64,000 nt of DNA from JAGNLM01 sp964439835 (GCA_964439835.1 CAYTPQ010000002.1:105915-169914); one strand, 5' to 3'; positions 26,120 through 34,844 are shown, counted from the first letter of the stretch. Numbers and translations: made by a program. Notes: generated from the letters alone by a model not told the origin.

Positions 26120-26922
26120 GGACGGCCCGGCGGGAGCGGGGATTCTCGCTCATCGAGATGGGCATCGTGGTGGTGATCCTCGCCCTCCTGCTGGGCGGCC
26201 TGCTGGCGCCGCTGGCCGCCCAGCAGGACGTGCAGAAGAGCGCGGAGACCCGGCGGCTGCTGGAGGAGGTGCGGGAGGGGCTGCTCGGTTTCGCCGTGGC
26301 CCAGGGGCGGTTGCCCTGTCCCGACCGCTTGACGGACGGCGACGGCCTGGAGGACCCCCGCGTCGATGGGGTCGATCCGGCGGAGGACGGTTGCGCGGGC
26401 GGGGCCTACGGCGGCTGGGTGCCCTGGGCCACGCTCGGCGTCTCTCCGGTCGACGCCTGGGGCCGGCGCCTCCGTTACCGGGTGAGCCGTGAGCTCACGC
26501 GGCGCACGGGCGACCCCTCGGCCGGGGCCTGCGCCGCGACGGCCTCCGGCAACCCCTGCACCCTGGAGCTGGGGGACGCGGGTAATATAAATGTGTACGC
26601 GCGGGACATGGTCACCCGCAGTGACCGTCTCGTGGCCCGGGAGGTCGCCGCCATCGTCCTGTCGCTCGGCCCCAACGGCCTCGGCGGCGTCGACGGCACC
26701 GGCGCGAGCCTGCCCCCGCCCCCCGCGGGCGCCGACGACGAGCGCCGCAACCTGGACCTGGACGCGACCTTCTCCGCCCGGGACCGCACCGCGCCGGCCC
26801 CCGTCCCCGCGTGCCGCGATAGCCAGGCCTCCGCCCCGCCCTGCGAGTTCGACGACCTCCTGCTCTGGGTCTCGCCCCACGTCCTCTACAACCGCCTGGT
26901 CAGCGCGGGGCGGTTGCCGTGA
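26116..26922 (+). CDS. Type IV prepilin-like protein
   Basis: A 268-residue prepilin: leader MRTARRERG|FSLIEMGIVV with the expected Gly before cleavage and Glu at +5. The globular part has LPCPDRLTDGDG, LGPNGLGGVDGTG and LDLDATFSARDRT, and is a high-GC paralogue of the protein at 17056-18057. The GTG start overlaps the stop of the upstream prepilin gene. Probably a minor pilin of the MSHA-like system. Confidence 0.85.
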   Translation: MRTARRERGFSLIEMGIVVVILALLLGGLLAPLAAQQDVQKSAETRRLLEEVREGLLGFAVAQGRLPCPDRLTDGDGLEDPRVDGVDPAEDGCAGGAYGGWVPWATLGVSPVDAWGRRLRYRVSRELTRRTGDPSAGACAATASGNPCTLELGDAGNINVYARDMVTRSDRLVAREVAAIVLSLGPNGLGGVDGTGASLPPPPAGADDERRNLDLDATFSARDRTAPAPVPACRDSQASAPPCEFDDLLLWVSPHVLYNRLVSAGRLP

Positions 26923-26999
26923 TGTCGCCCGCCCTGACCCGTGAGCGGGCCCATGACCGTTGACACTGTCCTCGGGTGCAACGTCTTCTCGTCACGATC

Positions 27000-28670
27000 C
27001 TATTCCCCGCATAGCTCGAAACACACCGCCCCCGGCTCGTTGCGGGCCAGCGTCAGCCGGTAGCCGAGGCCCTCGGCCTGGCGGGCGGCCTGGAAGAGGC
27101 CGATGCCGAGGCCGGTCCTGGAGTCGATCGGCTCCCGGAAGAGCGACGCGGCCACCGCCGTCGGGACCGGCGCGCCGGTGTCGCACACAGTGAGGCGCAG
27201 CGCCGCGCCGTCGTCGGCAAGGGTGACCCGCACGCCGATCCCGGGCTCGGCCTGCCGCTTGGCCCGGGCGTTCTCGACCAGGTTCTCGGTGACGCTGTCC
27301 AGGAAGTCGACCGGGACCTCGCGGTCGTCCGCCGGCCCGCCCTCGAACGCGATCCCGTCGGCGGCGTGGCGGTCGGCCAGCTCCCGCCACCAGGCCTGCA
27401 GGCTGCCGAGCTCGACCCCGCTGTCCGCCTCCCCCGGGGAGCGCAGCTTGTCGAGGGCGAGCTGCAGGCGGTGGGTCAGGTGCGGCAGCTGCCGGCGCAC
27501 CAGGGACTGCGCCTCCTCGGCGCGCCGCGGGTCGCTCTCCTGCAGCACCGTGCCCATCATGTAGAGCGACTGCAGGAGATTCTTGATGTCGTGGGTGACC
27601 CGCGCCCCGGTCTCGTAGATCGCCTGCAGGTGGGCCTGGCGGGCGAGCGCCTGCTGGGCGCGCTTGGCGGCGTAGAAATAGGCGATGACCTGGGTCAGCA
27701 GCCGGCCGTGCAGCAGCAGGGCGGTGCCGGGCGAGCGCCGGGTGTAGAGCGTGACGCTCAGCTCCTCGCCGGGTATCGCGTTGGCGTACGGGGTCTCCCG
27801 GCCCGAGCGGCCGGCGCCGGCGGGGCTCTCCCAGGCCACCCCCTCGACCCACGGCAGGTTGGCGAGCTGCCCCATCGCCGCCTCCAGGAAGGGCTCGGGC
27901 TCCGCGTGCTGGCGGGCGGCGCGGGCGAGCCCGCTCAGCCACTGCTCGAACGGCGTGCCGACGTTCAGCAGATACCGGGCCCAGAGCTGGCCGAGCCCGC
28001 TGAAGCCGGGGTGCGGGGTCAGCAGCCAGCTCATCGCGAACAGGAACACCGCGATGCCGATCAGGGTCTGCAGCACCGCGACCGGGTACGGCTCGCCGGT
28101 GCGGTACATCACCAGCAGACCGCCGAGGGCGAGCACCCCGGTCAGGGTGGCGGCGGTCAGGGCGTGGAACAGGTCGACCGGCTGCTCGGTCGCTCGCTTG
28201 GGCACCGGGATCAACAGGAGCAGCACGGGGGTGAGGAGCAGCCCGTTGTCGAACAGGCGGTCCACGTCCGCCGGCAGGGGCACCGAGAACATGTGGCTGG
28301 TGGCGCCGATCACCAGCTCGCTCACCAGCACGAACAGCGTCACCCCGTAGGCCAACCGCTCGCGCCGGTCGACGAACACCCGCCCACCGATTAGCCCGAT
28401 CAGGAGCAGCAGCCACAGGAACACCAGCCACCAGTTCATCCAGGCGACGAAGACGACGGCGAAGACGATGAACGCGGTGGCGCTCTTCGGGTCCAGCCGC
28501 TCGTCGCTGCGCCAGATCGGCTGCCAGAGCAGGAACAGCCCCAGGTGGGCCAGCATCAGGGAGCGGGAGAGCGGACTGCCGAAGTCGCCCCAGATCGCGC
28601 CGTGCAACGGCGGCAGCATCGCGGCCAGCAGCCAGTGCTCGTGCAACCGGGCGAGGCGGACCAGGGTCAT
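27000..28670 (-). CDS. Membrane sensor histidine kinase (PrsK-like)
   Basis: A 556-residue kinase with about seven N-terminal membrane segments (residues 30-235), a cytosolic sensor-like part (about 245-340), and a kinase core. Motifs: phospho-acceptor His about 360 in VTHDIKNLLQSL, N box ENLVENA, G1 DTGAPVP, G2 RTGLGIGLFQAA. The layout recalls PrsK kinases, which have a multi-helix membrane part and a soluble sensor domain. No response regulator is adjacent; the sigma-54 regulator at 1427 is the only candidate here. Confidence 0.88.
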   Translation of the reverse strand: MTLVRLARLHEHWLLAAMLPPLHGAIWGDFGSPLSRSLMLAHLGLFLLWQPIWRSDERLDPKSATAFIVFAVVFVAWMNWWLVFLWLLLLIGLIGGRVFVDRRERLAYGVTLFVLVSELVIGATSHMFSVPLPADVDRLFDNGLLLTPVLLLLIPVPKRATEQPVDLFHALTAATLTGVLALGGLLVMYRTGEPYPVAVLQTLIGIAVFLFAMSWLLTPHPGFSGLGQLWARYLLNVGTPFEQWLSGLARAARQHAEPEPFLEAAMGQLANLPWVEGVAWESPAGAGRSGRETPYANAIPGEELSVTLYTRRSPGTALLLHGRLLTQVIAYFYAAKRAQQALARQAHLQAIYETGARVTHDIKNLLQSLYMMGTVLQESDPRRAEEAQSLVRRQLPHLTHRLQLALDKLRSPGEADSGVELGSLQAWWRELADRHAADGIAFEGGPADDREVPVDFLDSVTENLVENARAKRQAEPGIGVRVTLADDGAALRLTVCDTGAPVPTAVAASLFREPIDSRTGLGIGLFQAARQAEGLGYRLTLARNEPGAVCFELCGE

Positions 28671-28733
28671 GACGGGGCGAGTGCTTGCGGGCCGGTGTTA
28701 TAGTAGCGCCTCTCGCACGCAAGGCACCCTGCC

Positions 28734-29510
28734 GTGACCTCCGCCCGACAGGTTCGCGCCATCGCCGGCCTCACCCTTCTCGAAGCCCTGCGCGGGCGGC
28801 TCCTGTGGCTGGTGCTTCTGATCCTGCTCGCCGGGTTCGGCCTGGCCGGGCTGCTCGGCTCGCTCGCCATCACCGAGACCCGCCAGACCCAGGCGGGGAT
28901 CCTGGGCGCGCTGCTCCGACTCGCGGCGGTCCTGGTGACGAGCCTCTTCGTCATCACCAGTGTCGTGCGCGAGCAGACCGACAAGGTGCTGGAGCTCTAC
29001 CTCTCCCTGCCCCTGCCGCGGGCCGCGTACTACCTCGGCAAGCTCGCGGGCTTCGCCGTCTGCGCCGCGGTGGCGTCCTTGCTCTTTGGCGCACTGCTGC
29101 TGCTCTACGCCCCGCCCTTGCAGGTGCTGTTCTGGACGATCTCGCTGCTGGCGGAGTTGCTGATTGTCGTGGGCGCGAGCCTGCTTGCCCTGTTCACCTT
29201 CAGCCAGGTGACGGTGGCGCTCTCGGTGGTGCTCGCGTTCTACTTCCTCGCCCGCGGGATCGGGGCGATCCAGCTCATGAGCCAGGGGCCGCTGGTGGAC
29301 CCCGGGGCGCTCTCCAGCCGCGTCATCGAGTGGCTGGTCGACGGCATCGCCTTCCTGCTCCCGGATCTGTACCGCTTCACCCCGAGTGAGTGGCTCGTCT
29401 ACGGCTCTGGCAGTCTCGGCGACCTGTCGGCGGTGCTGGCCCAGACCGCGGTCTACGTGACCCTGCTCGCCGGCGCGGCGCTGTTCGACCTCTACCGCAA
29501 GAATCTCTGA
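28734..29510 (+). CDS. ABC-2-type transporter permease
   Basis: A 258-residue membrane protein with six hydrophobic segments (from about 22-44 to 235-252) and the motif VVREQTDKVLELYLSLPLPR, typical of NosY/ABC-2 permeases. GTG 28734 is the start. No ATPase gene is adjacent; a matching ATPase gene lies at 37122-37871, possibly separated by insertions (inference). Confidence 0.85.
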   Translation: MTSARQVRAIAGLTLLEALRGRLLWLVLLILLAGFGLAGLLGSLAITETRQTQAGILGALLRLAAVLVTSLFVITSVVREQTDKVLELYLSLPLPRAAYYLGKLAGFAVCAAVASLLFGALLLLYAPPLQVLFWTISLLAELLIVVGASLLALFTFSQVTVALSVVLAFYFLARGIGAIQLMSQGPLVDPGALSSRVIEWLVDGIAFLLPDLYRFTPSEWLVYGSGSLGDLSAVLAQTAVYVTLLAGAALFDLYRKNL

Positions 29511-29527
29511 GCATCAGTTGCAGTTTC

Positions 29528-29628
29528 AACCACAGAGCACACAGAGTACACAGAGAAATCCATCGAATTCCTTCTTGTCTAATTGATCCGATCCTTTCCT
29601 CTCTGTGCACTCTGTGATCTCTGTGGTT
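29528..29628. repeat. Intergenic inverted repeat, CACAGAG family (copy 3)
   Basis: Left arm AACCACAGAG followed by CACACAGAG and TACACAGAG; right arm CTCTGTGCAC, TCTGTGATC, TCTGTGGTT. The outer 10 bases are perfect inverted copies. The element starts 18 bases after the permease stop. Confidence 0.85.
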
Positions 29629-29670
29629 AGTCAACTCAAAGGATAAGGTCACGGCATCCGCAGCGCGCAC

Positions 29671-30414
29671 ATGCCGGTGAGGATGAGGGCACGAACCGAG
29701 AGACCGCTGCGCGACGTGCCGCTGGCGGCGCTGCTCCTGCTCGCCGCCGGGCTGGCGGCCCAGGTGGCCTGGCACGCTTGGAGGCCGGGGCCGACCGCTC
29801 GGGCCGAGGCGCTGCCGGCCCCGCCCGGCGAGGCGGTGCTGCGGGTCGCGAGTCTGGGCGAACCGGTCGCGCTCGCCCGGGTGCTGATGCTGTGGCTGCA
29901 GGCCTTCGACAACCAGCCCGGGATCAGCATCCCGTTCCGGGAACTCGACTACGACCGGGTGAAGGGCTGGCTCGGCCGGGTCCTCGCCCTCGACCCGCAC
30001 GGCCAGTACCCGCTGCTGGCGGCGAGCCGGCTCTACGGCGAGGTGCCGGTGCCCGAGAAGCAGCGGGCGATGCTCGACTTCGTCTACGAGCAGTTCCTGG
30101 CCGACCCGGACCGGCGCTGGCCCTGGCTCGCCCACGCGGCGATCGTCGCCAAGCACCGGATGCAGGACCTGCCGCTCGCCCTCCAGTACGCCCGCGCCAT
30201 CACCGAGCGGGCGACCGGCCCCTCCGTCCCGCCCTGGGCGCGGGACATGACCGTCCTGGTCCTGGAGGAGATGGGCGAGCTGGAGGCCGCCCGTGTCCTG
30301 GTCGGTGGCCTGCTGGAGTCCGGCCGCCTGAAGGACGCCCACGAGGCCCGCTTCCTGGACGCCAAGCTCAAGGAGCTGGAGGCGAAGGCTGTCGAGAAAT
30401 CGTCAGGCCGTTGA
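29671..30414 (+). CDS. Membrane-anchored TPR-like protein
   Basis: A 247-residue protein with an N-terminal membrane helix (residues about 18-34, LAALLLLAAGLAAQVAW) and an all-helical soluble part with TPR-like spacing (LARVLMLWLQAFDN, PLLAASRLYGEV, ARDMTVLVLEEMGELEAARVL). Family not recognised. It follows the ABC permease on the same strand and may work with it, but a repeat element separates them. Confidence 0.6.
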   Translation: MPVRMRARTERPLRDVPLAALLLLAAGLAAQVAWHAWRPGPTARAEALPAPPGEAVLRVASLGEPVALARVLMLWLQAFDNQPGISIPFRELDYDRVKGWLGRVLALDPHGQYPLLAASRLYGEVPVPEKQRAMLDFVYEQFLADPDRRWPWLAHAAIVAKHRMQDLPLALQYARAITERATGPSVPPWARDMTVLVLEEMGELEAARVLVGGLLESGRLKDAHEARFLDAKLKELEAKAVEKSSGR

Positions 30415-30529
30415 GAAACTGACAACTCCATCACACTTCGGGTGCCGGTCGGACCACACCTGAGCGGCTAAGAAGCCCTCCGCACCGGGGGCATGCAAGC
30501 TGGGGTCTCGGACCCCGTCTCGAACCTCG

Positions 30530-31804
30530 CTAGGACGCCCGCCGCACCGGGGGCAGGCCGAACCCCTCGGGGGCGTCCGGGTCCAGCTCCCCTGACCAGC
30601 CCATGGGCGTCGGGCCGCGGGTGAAGACCCGGAGGTTGTTGAGATAAAGCTCGTAGAGCCGGTCGTCGGGGTGCTGGGCCCAGAGCCGGCCGAAACGGGT
30701 GACCGCCTCGTCCCAGCGGCGGGCGTAGAAGCTCGCCAGGGCCTGCTCGTGGTCGGCGAGCCAGGCGGCCAGCTCCGGGGTGAGCGCCTCCTTACGGCCA
30801 ATCGGCTGGTACAGCCGGAAGCCTTCCGCCTTGCCCCGTACCCGCAGGGTGCCGACCTCGCGGTAGAGGAGGGCGGGCGCGCTGTCGCGCACGGCCTCGG
30901 TCACCAGCACGTCGGCCTGGATCTCCCGGGTCAGCGCCTGGACCCGGGCCGCCAGGTTCACGGGGTCGCCGACCACGGTGTAGGCGACCCGGTAGCGGGA
31001 GCCCATGTTGCCGACGCTCATGGTGCCGGTGTTGAGCCCGATCCCCATCTCGACCGCGGGCCCGCCGCGACGGGCCAGGTCTGCGCGCAGACGGGCCAGC
31101 GCCGCCTGCATCTCGACCGCCGCCAGCACCGCCCGCTGGGCGTGGTCCGGGTCGCGCAGGGGTGCGCCCCAGAAGGCCATCAGCGCGTCGCCGATGTACT
31201 TGTCGATGGTCCCGCCGTGGCGGTGGACCACCTCGGTGAGCGGCGTGAAGACGTCGTTCAGGAGCTGGACCAGCTGGCGCGGCTCGAGCCGCTCGGCGAT
31301 GGCGGTGAAGTCGCGGATGTCGGCGAAGAGCACCGTCATCTCCCGGGCCTCGCCCTCCATGGAGAAGCCCTCCGGGTCCTCCGCCAGGGCCTGGGCCACC
31401 TGGGCCGGGACGTACTGGCCGAAGCGGGCGGCCAGTTGCCGGCGGTCGCGGGTCTCGAAGACGTAGCTCGCCAGCACCTTCAGGGCAAAGATCACCAGGA
31501 TCGCGAGGAGCGCGTGCTCCATCGGCACCAGGGCCCCGGACTGCGGCCGTGTGAAGCCGAGGTACACGGCCGGCGCGACGGCGGCGAGCGTCAGGACGGA
31601 CGCCTCCAGCGGCCGGAGCGCCGGCAGGGCCAGGGCGAGGACCAGGCCGGTCGCCGCCAGGGTCAGGAGCTCGGGGCTCGCCAGCGCCTCGGCGAGAGGG
31701 ACCTGGTACGCCGCGCGGGCCAGGAACAGGGCGAGCACCACCAGCCCTGCGACCGCCTGCAGGGCGTAGCGGGCACCGTCGATCTTGCGGCGCGGGCTGG
31801 CCAT
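30530..31804 (-). CDS. Class III adenylate/guanylate cyclase
   Basis: A 424-residue membrane cyclase. ATG 31804 gives a basic start followed by four hydrophobic segments (about 14-115). The catalytic domain has metal-binding LFADIRDFTA, KYIGDALMAFWGAP (Lys-Asp pair favouring ATP) and VGDPVNLAARVQ. A short TPR-like tail follows (about 370-424). The product cAMP could act through CRP at 39385 (inference). It is divergent from the pilin gene at 31963. Confidence 0.88.
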   Translation of the reverse strand: MASPRRKIDGARYALQAVAGLVVLALFLARAAYQVPLAEALASPELLTLAATGLVLALALPALRPLEASVLTLAAVAPAVYLGFTRPQSGALVPMEHALLAILVIFALKVLASYVFETRDRRQLAARFGQYVPAQVAQALAEDPEGFSMEGEAREMTVLFADIRDFTAIAERLEPRQLVQLLNDVFTPLTEVVHRHGGTIDKYIGDALMAFWGAPLRDPDHAQRAVLAAVEMQAALARLRADLARRGGPAVEMGIGLNTGTMSVGNMGSRYRVAYTVVGDPVNLAARVQALTREIQADVLVTEAVRDSAPALLYREVGTLRVRGKAEGFRLYQPIGRKEALTPELAAWLADHEQALASFYARRWDEAVTRFGRLWAQHPDDRLYELYLNNLRVFTRGPTPMGWSGELDPDAPEGFGLPPVRRAS

Positions 31805-31904
31805 GGGGTTTTGCACTGGGAGTCTAGCAGCAAGACCCGGGCCCGCCTCGGGAGAGGGCCATAGACTGCCCCGCATAACCCCCCTCAACCCCGCCACCTG
31901 GACA

Positions 31905-31920
31905 TGGCACGGATATGGCA
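31905..31920 (+). promoter_or_regulatory. Candidate sigma-54 promoter of the pilin gene
   Basis: TGGCACGGATATGGCA has a perfect -24 TGGCACG and correct spacing; the -12 reads TGGC instead of TTGC. It ends 42 bases before the pilin ATG. Type IV pilin genes are often sigma-54 dependent. Confidence is limited by the -12 mismatch. Confidence 0.5.
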
Positions 31921-31962
31921 TCTCGCATCACGTCAAACACAACGTAGGCGGGAGGAGACGCC

Positions 31963-32745
31963 ATGACACGCAGACAGCAAGGCTTCACCCTGGTCGAGAT
32001 CGCCATCGTCCTGGTGATCATCGGCCTGCTCCTCGGCGGCATCCTGAAGGGCCAGGAGCTCATCAACTCCGCCCGCGTCCGGAACATCGCCGACACCAAC
32101 TCGGGGATCCAGGCGGCCTACTTCGGGTTTATCGACCGGTATCGGGCGGTGCCTGGCGACATGTGCAGAAACAAGGCCGAGACCGCCCTGGGTCTCACCG
32201 TCGTATCGGGTGGCAACGGAGACGGGAGCCTTAACAACAAGACGGCGGGTGCCGGCGACTGCGATAGTGCGTCAGGGAACACTGAATTCGCGGAGGCGTC
32301 TGCCTTATGGGAGCATCTGTGGAAAGCGGGATTCATCCAGGGGAGCTATGAAGGCAACGCGGCGGACGAGAGCGACTACATGAGTAAAGCACCTGTGAAC
32401 CCGTTTAACGGGTCTCTCTTGCTCTTCCGGACAGCCGATTACACGGAGTGGGACAGTGCTGGCAAGAAGTCCACAAAACCAACAAGCATACGCCTTAACG
32501 TGACACTTGGGCATTACGTGCCAGTCAACATTGCCAGAGAGTTGGACGTGAAGGTAGATGATTCACGGCCCTTTACCGGTGTATTACGGCTGTCAGTGGA
32601 CGGCGCTAATGCTGTTACGGGTAACCCCGACTTTAAAGGTCTTACAATTCAGACTTCTGGAGCGACTCCGTGCTTCGTTACGGGTAGCAACGAATACGAT
32701 ATCGCGAACAATGGGGACGACTGCAACCTCGCGTACTTGTACTAG
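31963..32745 (+). CDS. Type IV pilin (probable major MSHA-like pilin)
   Basis: A 260-residue prepilin with leader MTRRQQG|FTLVEIAIVLVIIGLLLGG, Glu at +5 and a GGAGGAG ribosome site. The globular part contains FIDRYRAVPGDM, GNGDG, FAEASALWEHLWKAGFIQG and a closing Cys pair. The first 50 or so codons are GC-rich like the core; the rest is visibly poorer, suggesting the variable head was replaced. A hairpin follows the stop. It is the best candidate for the fibre subunit. Confidence 0.85.
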   Translation: MTRRQQGFTLVEIAIVLVIIGLLLGGILKGQELINSARVRNIADTNSGIQAAYFGFIDRYRAVPGDMCRNKAETALGLTVVSGGNGDGSLNNKTAGAGDCDSASGNTEFAEASALWEHLWKAGFIQGSYEGNAADESDYMSKAPVNPFNGSLLLFRTADYTEWDSAGKKSTKPTSIRLNVTLGHYVPVNIARELDVKVDDSRPFTGVLRLSVDGANAVTGNPDFKGLTIQTSGATPCFVTGSNEYDIANNGDDCNLAYLY

Positions 32746-32764
32746 TCACGCGGTCAATTGGAAG

Positions 32765-32793
32765 AAGGGGTCGACCTGAATAATCGACCCCTT
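32765..32793. terminator. Hairpin after the pilin gene (GGGGTCGA palindrome)
   Basis: AAGGGGTCGA and TCGACCCCTT are perfect inverted copies around a 9-base loop, 20 bases after the pilin stop. It may terminate the pilin transcript. Its sequence also recalls the palindromes at 32861 and 1318, so it may be a small repeat. Confidence 0.6.
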
Positions 32794-32860
32794 TCGCTGC
32801 ATACGGACGCGCGCCGCGCAATCAGACTCCGTTGAGCACCCGCCGAGACCGAGGGAATAT

Positions 32861-32884
32861 GGGGTCGAACTGAGTTTCGACCCC
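32861..32884. repeat. GGGGTCGAA palindrome
   Basis: GGGGTCGAA and TTCGACCCC flank a 6-base centre. It lies 68 bases after the hairpin behind the pilin gene and shares its GGGGTCGA core, marking the edge of the second TA block. Confidence 0.55.
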
Positions 32885-32939
32885 TTTCTTCGCATGCTCC
32901 CGCACACACTCCGCGTGCCTTCCAAAGCCCTAAGTCGCC

Positions 32940-33485
32940 GTGAGCGCTCGCTGGAATAGAGTCGCCGAGAGCCGCATCGAGGTCCGCTCCGTGACTGGAA
33001 TCACGGTGCGGCTCTTCGGCACCGTAATGGTGCTCTTCGGCGCGGCGTTCCTGGTCTTCGCGATCGGCGGATTGCTGCGAGAGGGCGCGGCGGCGACCTT
33101 CGACGCCGGCAAGCTGGGCGTCTTCAGCGTCATCCTGCTGTTTCTTGCGATCGGGATCTGGGCGGCCACTCACCAGCGGTTCCACGTCCTCGACCGTTCA
33201 ACCAACACCTTCGTCGAGGGCTACTCTGTGCTGGGCCTGCGCCGAGTGCGCGATCGCCCGCTCTCGGACTTCCTGCGGGTCGTCTTCGTCACCCAGCCTC
33301 CGGTGGATGATGGCCAGCTCAGCTACCGGATCCATCTCCTCGCCTCCCGGAGCGACTGGGTCAACCTCACCGACACCTACGACATCCGCGAAGCCGGGGA
33401 CCTGGGCCGTGCGGTTGCGGAACTCCTCGATCGGCCACTGGAGGAAATGACGCAGACCCAGTGGGAGCGCGTTACCGGCCGTTGA
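32940..33485 (+). CDS. Hypothetical two-helix membrane protein
   Basis: A 181-residue protein starting at GTG 32940. Two membrane helices (about 22-46 and 62-79) precede a soluble domain with FHVLDRSTNTFVEGYSVLG and a DTYDIREAGDLGRAVAELLD end. This resembles small bacterial proteins with a PH-like membrane-associated fold, but I do not recognise a named family. Confidence 0.6.
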   Translation: MSARWNRVAESRIEVRSVTGITVRLFGTVMVLFGAAFLVFAIGGLLREGAAATFDAGKLGVFSVILLFLAIGIWAATHQRFHVLDRSTNTFVEGYSVLGLRRVRDRPLSDFLRVVFVTQPPVDDGQLSYRIHLLASRSDWVNLTDTYDIREAGDLGRAVAELLDRPLEEMTQTQWERVTGR

Positions 33486-33577
33486 AACAGGCCTGATGGT
33501 GGAAGCCGCCGTCGCCGGCGTAGCGGGCGAAGGCGAGGTCGCGCTCTCGTGACCCCCAGGGCGCGCGCGAGCGCCTT
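33472..33577 (-). pseudogene. HigA-type antitoxin remnant
   Basis: Two short pieces in neighbouring frames match the intact HigA at 35671: LARALGVT (near 33570) and RDLAFARYAGDGGFHHQ (near 33535-33485). The helix-turn-helix segment that should lie between them (ARVNDIVRGRRGITGDTALR) is deleted. The remnant abuts a GTCTGACCCC-type palindrome. Confidence 0.55.
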
Positions 33578-33582
33578 GGGCT

Positions 33583-33609
33583 GATCAATAGGGCCAGACA
33601 CCATTGATC
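33583..33609. repeat. Short palindrome of the GTCTGACCCC family
   Basis: GATCAAT and ATTGATC flank a core of GGGCCAGACACC. It closely matches the palindrome at 1386-1412 and lies directly beside the HigA remnant. Confidence 0.65.
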
Positions 33610-33646
33610 CGACTTCGCGGCCCCCATGCAAGGCGGAGCCCCTCTG

Positions 33647-34087
33647 TCAGCCATGCCGCATCCCCCTATCGACAAGCCGCAAGGCTTCCGCTGGCGCCAC
33701 GATCGGAATCTCCCGGTATCGGCCTAGAGAAAGCAAATCCTCATCTCCGGAAACGATCAGGTCACTCTGGCCGAACACAGCCAGGGCGAGCACTGCATCG
33801 TCATCGGGGTCGCGCGACACCGGCCCCGGGAGGGGAGGCGTGTCGATTATCTCGGCCAGTTCTTGAAGGCTCGTCAGTACCTGCTCCGGGGAGATTCCCG
33901 ATCGCGAGAGGATAAGGTCAAACTTCGGTCGCCGGAGTACATCGGTGAGCTCAGTCAAGAGTGCTGAGCTGCTCAGAAGAGTTAGCTGTCCACCGCGCAC
34001 GTGCTCCAGAATCGAGTGGGGTGGCCCGCGCCATAACAAACCAGACAGCAAGACATTGGTGTCAAGGACGATCCGCACGCCGATCAC
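33647..34087 (-). CDS. PIN-domain toxin (putative TA toxin, PIN family)
   Basis: A 146-residue PIN nuclease: VRIVLDTNVLLSGLLWRGPP, SRDPDDDAVLALAVFGQSD, LIVSGDEDLLSLGRYREIPI. GTG 34087 is taken as start; GTG 34078 is also possible. It overlaps the upstream antitoxin gene by 26 bases. Frame and motifs are complete. Confidence 0.87.
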   Translation of the reverse strand: MIGVRIVLDTNVLLSGLLWRGPPHSILEHVRGGQLTLLSSSALLTELTDVLRRPKFDLILSRSGISPEQVLTSLQELAEIIDTPPLPGPVSRDPDDDAVLALAVFGQSDLIVSGDEDLLSLGRYREIPIVAPAEALRLVDRGMRHG

Positions 34088-34349
34088 GCTCCCGGCGCGA
34101 CGCCTTGACCTCGGCGTTGATCTCCTCGATGGACATCGGTGCGATCCCCGCTGCCGCCACCCGCGCTGCTATCGATAGCAAGGAGTCCGCTGCCCGCCTG
34201 CTGCGGATCGCTTCATTGAGGAGCCGTTCGAGCGCTTCGGGTGTGAGCAGCCCAGCCTTGCGCGCAGCGTCTACGACCGCGTCGGGCAACTCCATCTGGA
34301 TCTTGGTCACAACGGTGTCTCCGGTAAGGTAATGCGGTGAATCAGCCAT
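34062..34349 (-). CDS. Antitoxin of a PIN-domain toxin
   Basis: A 95-residue protein with TKIQMELPDAVVDAARKAGL, LLTPEALERLLNEAIRSRRA and a charged helical tail (SIEEINAEVKASRRERDRR). This type commonly precedes PIN toxins. The start at ATG 34349 falls in a partly decayed GTCTGACCCC-type palindrome (GATCGATGGTGTCCGATCCC at 34351-34370), so that repeat may border the module's promoter. Confidence 0.75.
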   Translation of the reverse strand: MADSPHYLTGDTVVTKIQMELPDAVVDAARKAGLLTPEALERLLNEAIRSRRAADSLLSIAARVAAAGIAPMSIEEINAEVKASRRERDRRADRP

Positions 34350-34355
34350 GGATCG

Positions 34356-34844
34356 ATGGTGTCCGATCCCAGCGAGCAAACCCCCGCCGTGACAACAATA
34401 ATCTCCTTACCCTACGGTCATACCCTAGTCGGAGCGCCGGCTCGGTGCAAGGCGGCCAATCTTCTCGAGGTGCGACCTCTGGCCGAGGAGGACGGCGGTG
34501 GGTTCCTGGCGACGTTCCCGGACCTGGCGGGGTGCATGGCCGACGGTGAGACACCGGAGGCGGCCATCCGGGAGGCGCTGGACGCGGCGGCGTCCTGGCT
34601 CGCGACCGCCGCCGAGGCGGGTGACCCCATCCCGGCTCCCGGGACCGGGGGTGAAAGCGGACGCTTCGTAGCCCGGGTTCCGAAGAGCCTGCACGTCCGG
34701 CTCGCGGGTCGGGCACGTCAAGAGGGGGTGAGCCTCAATACTCTGGTGGTCGCGCACCAGGTCTCCAGCCGGGCCAGACGGCGGTCGAAGACTTCACGGT
34801 CGACCATAGCGGCCTTCCTCCAGGCGCCGTCGCCGCCGAAGTAG
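34356..34844 (+). pseudogene. HicB-type antitoxin, truncated at both ends
   Basis: The middle is clearly HicB: LEVRPLAEEDGGGFLATFPD, LAGCMADGETPEAAIREALD, then FVARVPKSLHVRLAGRARQE and GVSLNTLVVA. The N-terminal strand is replaced by unrelated residues and no HicA gene precedes it. After LVVA (about 34755) the frame enters the complement of a truncated HigA gene, losing the last HicB residues. It therefore looks like a fusion created by recombination. Confidence 0.65.
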
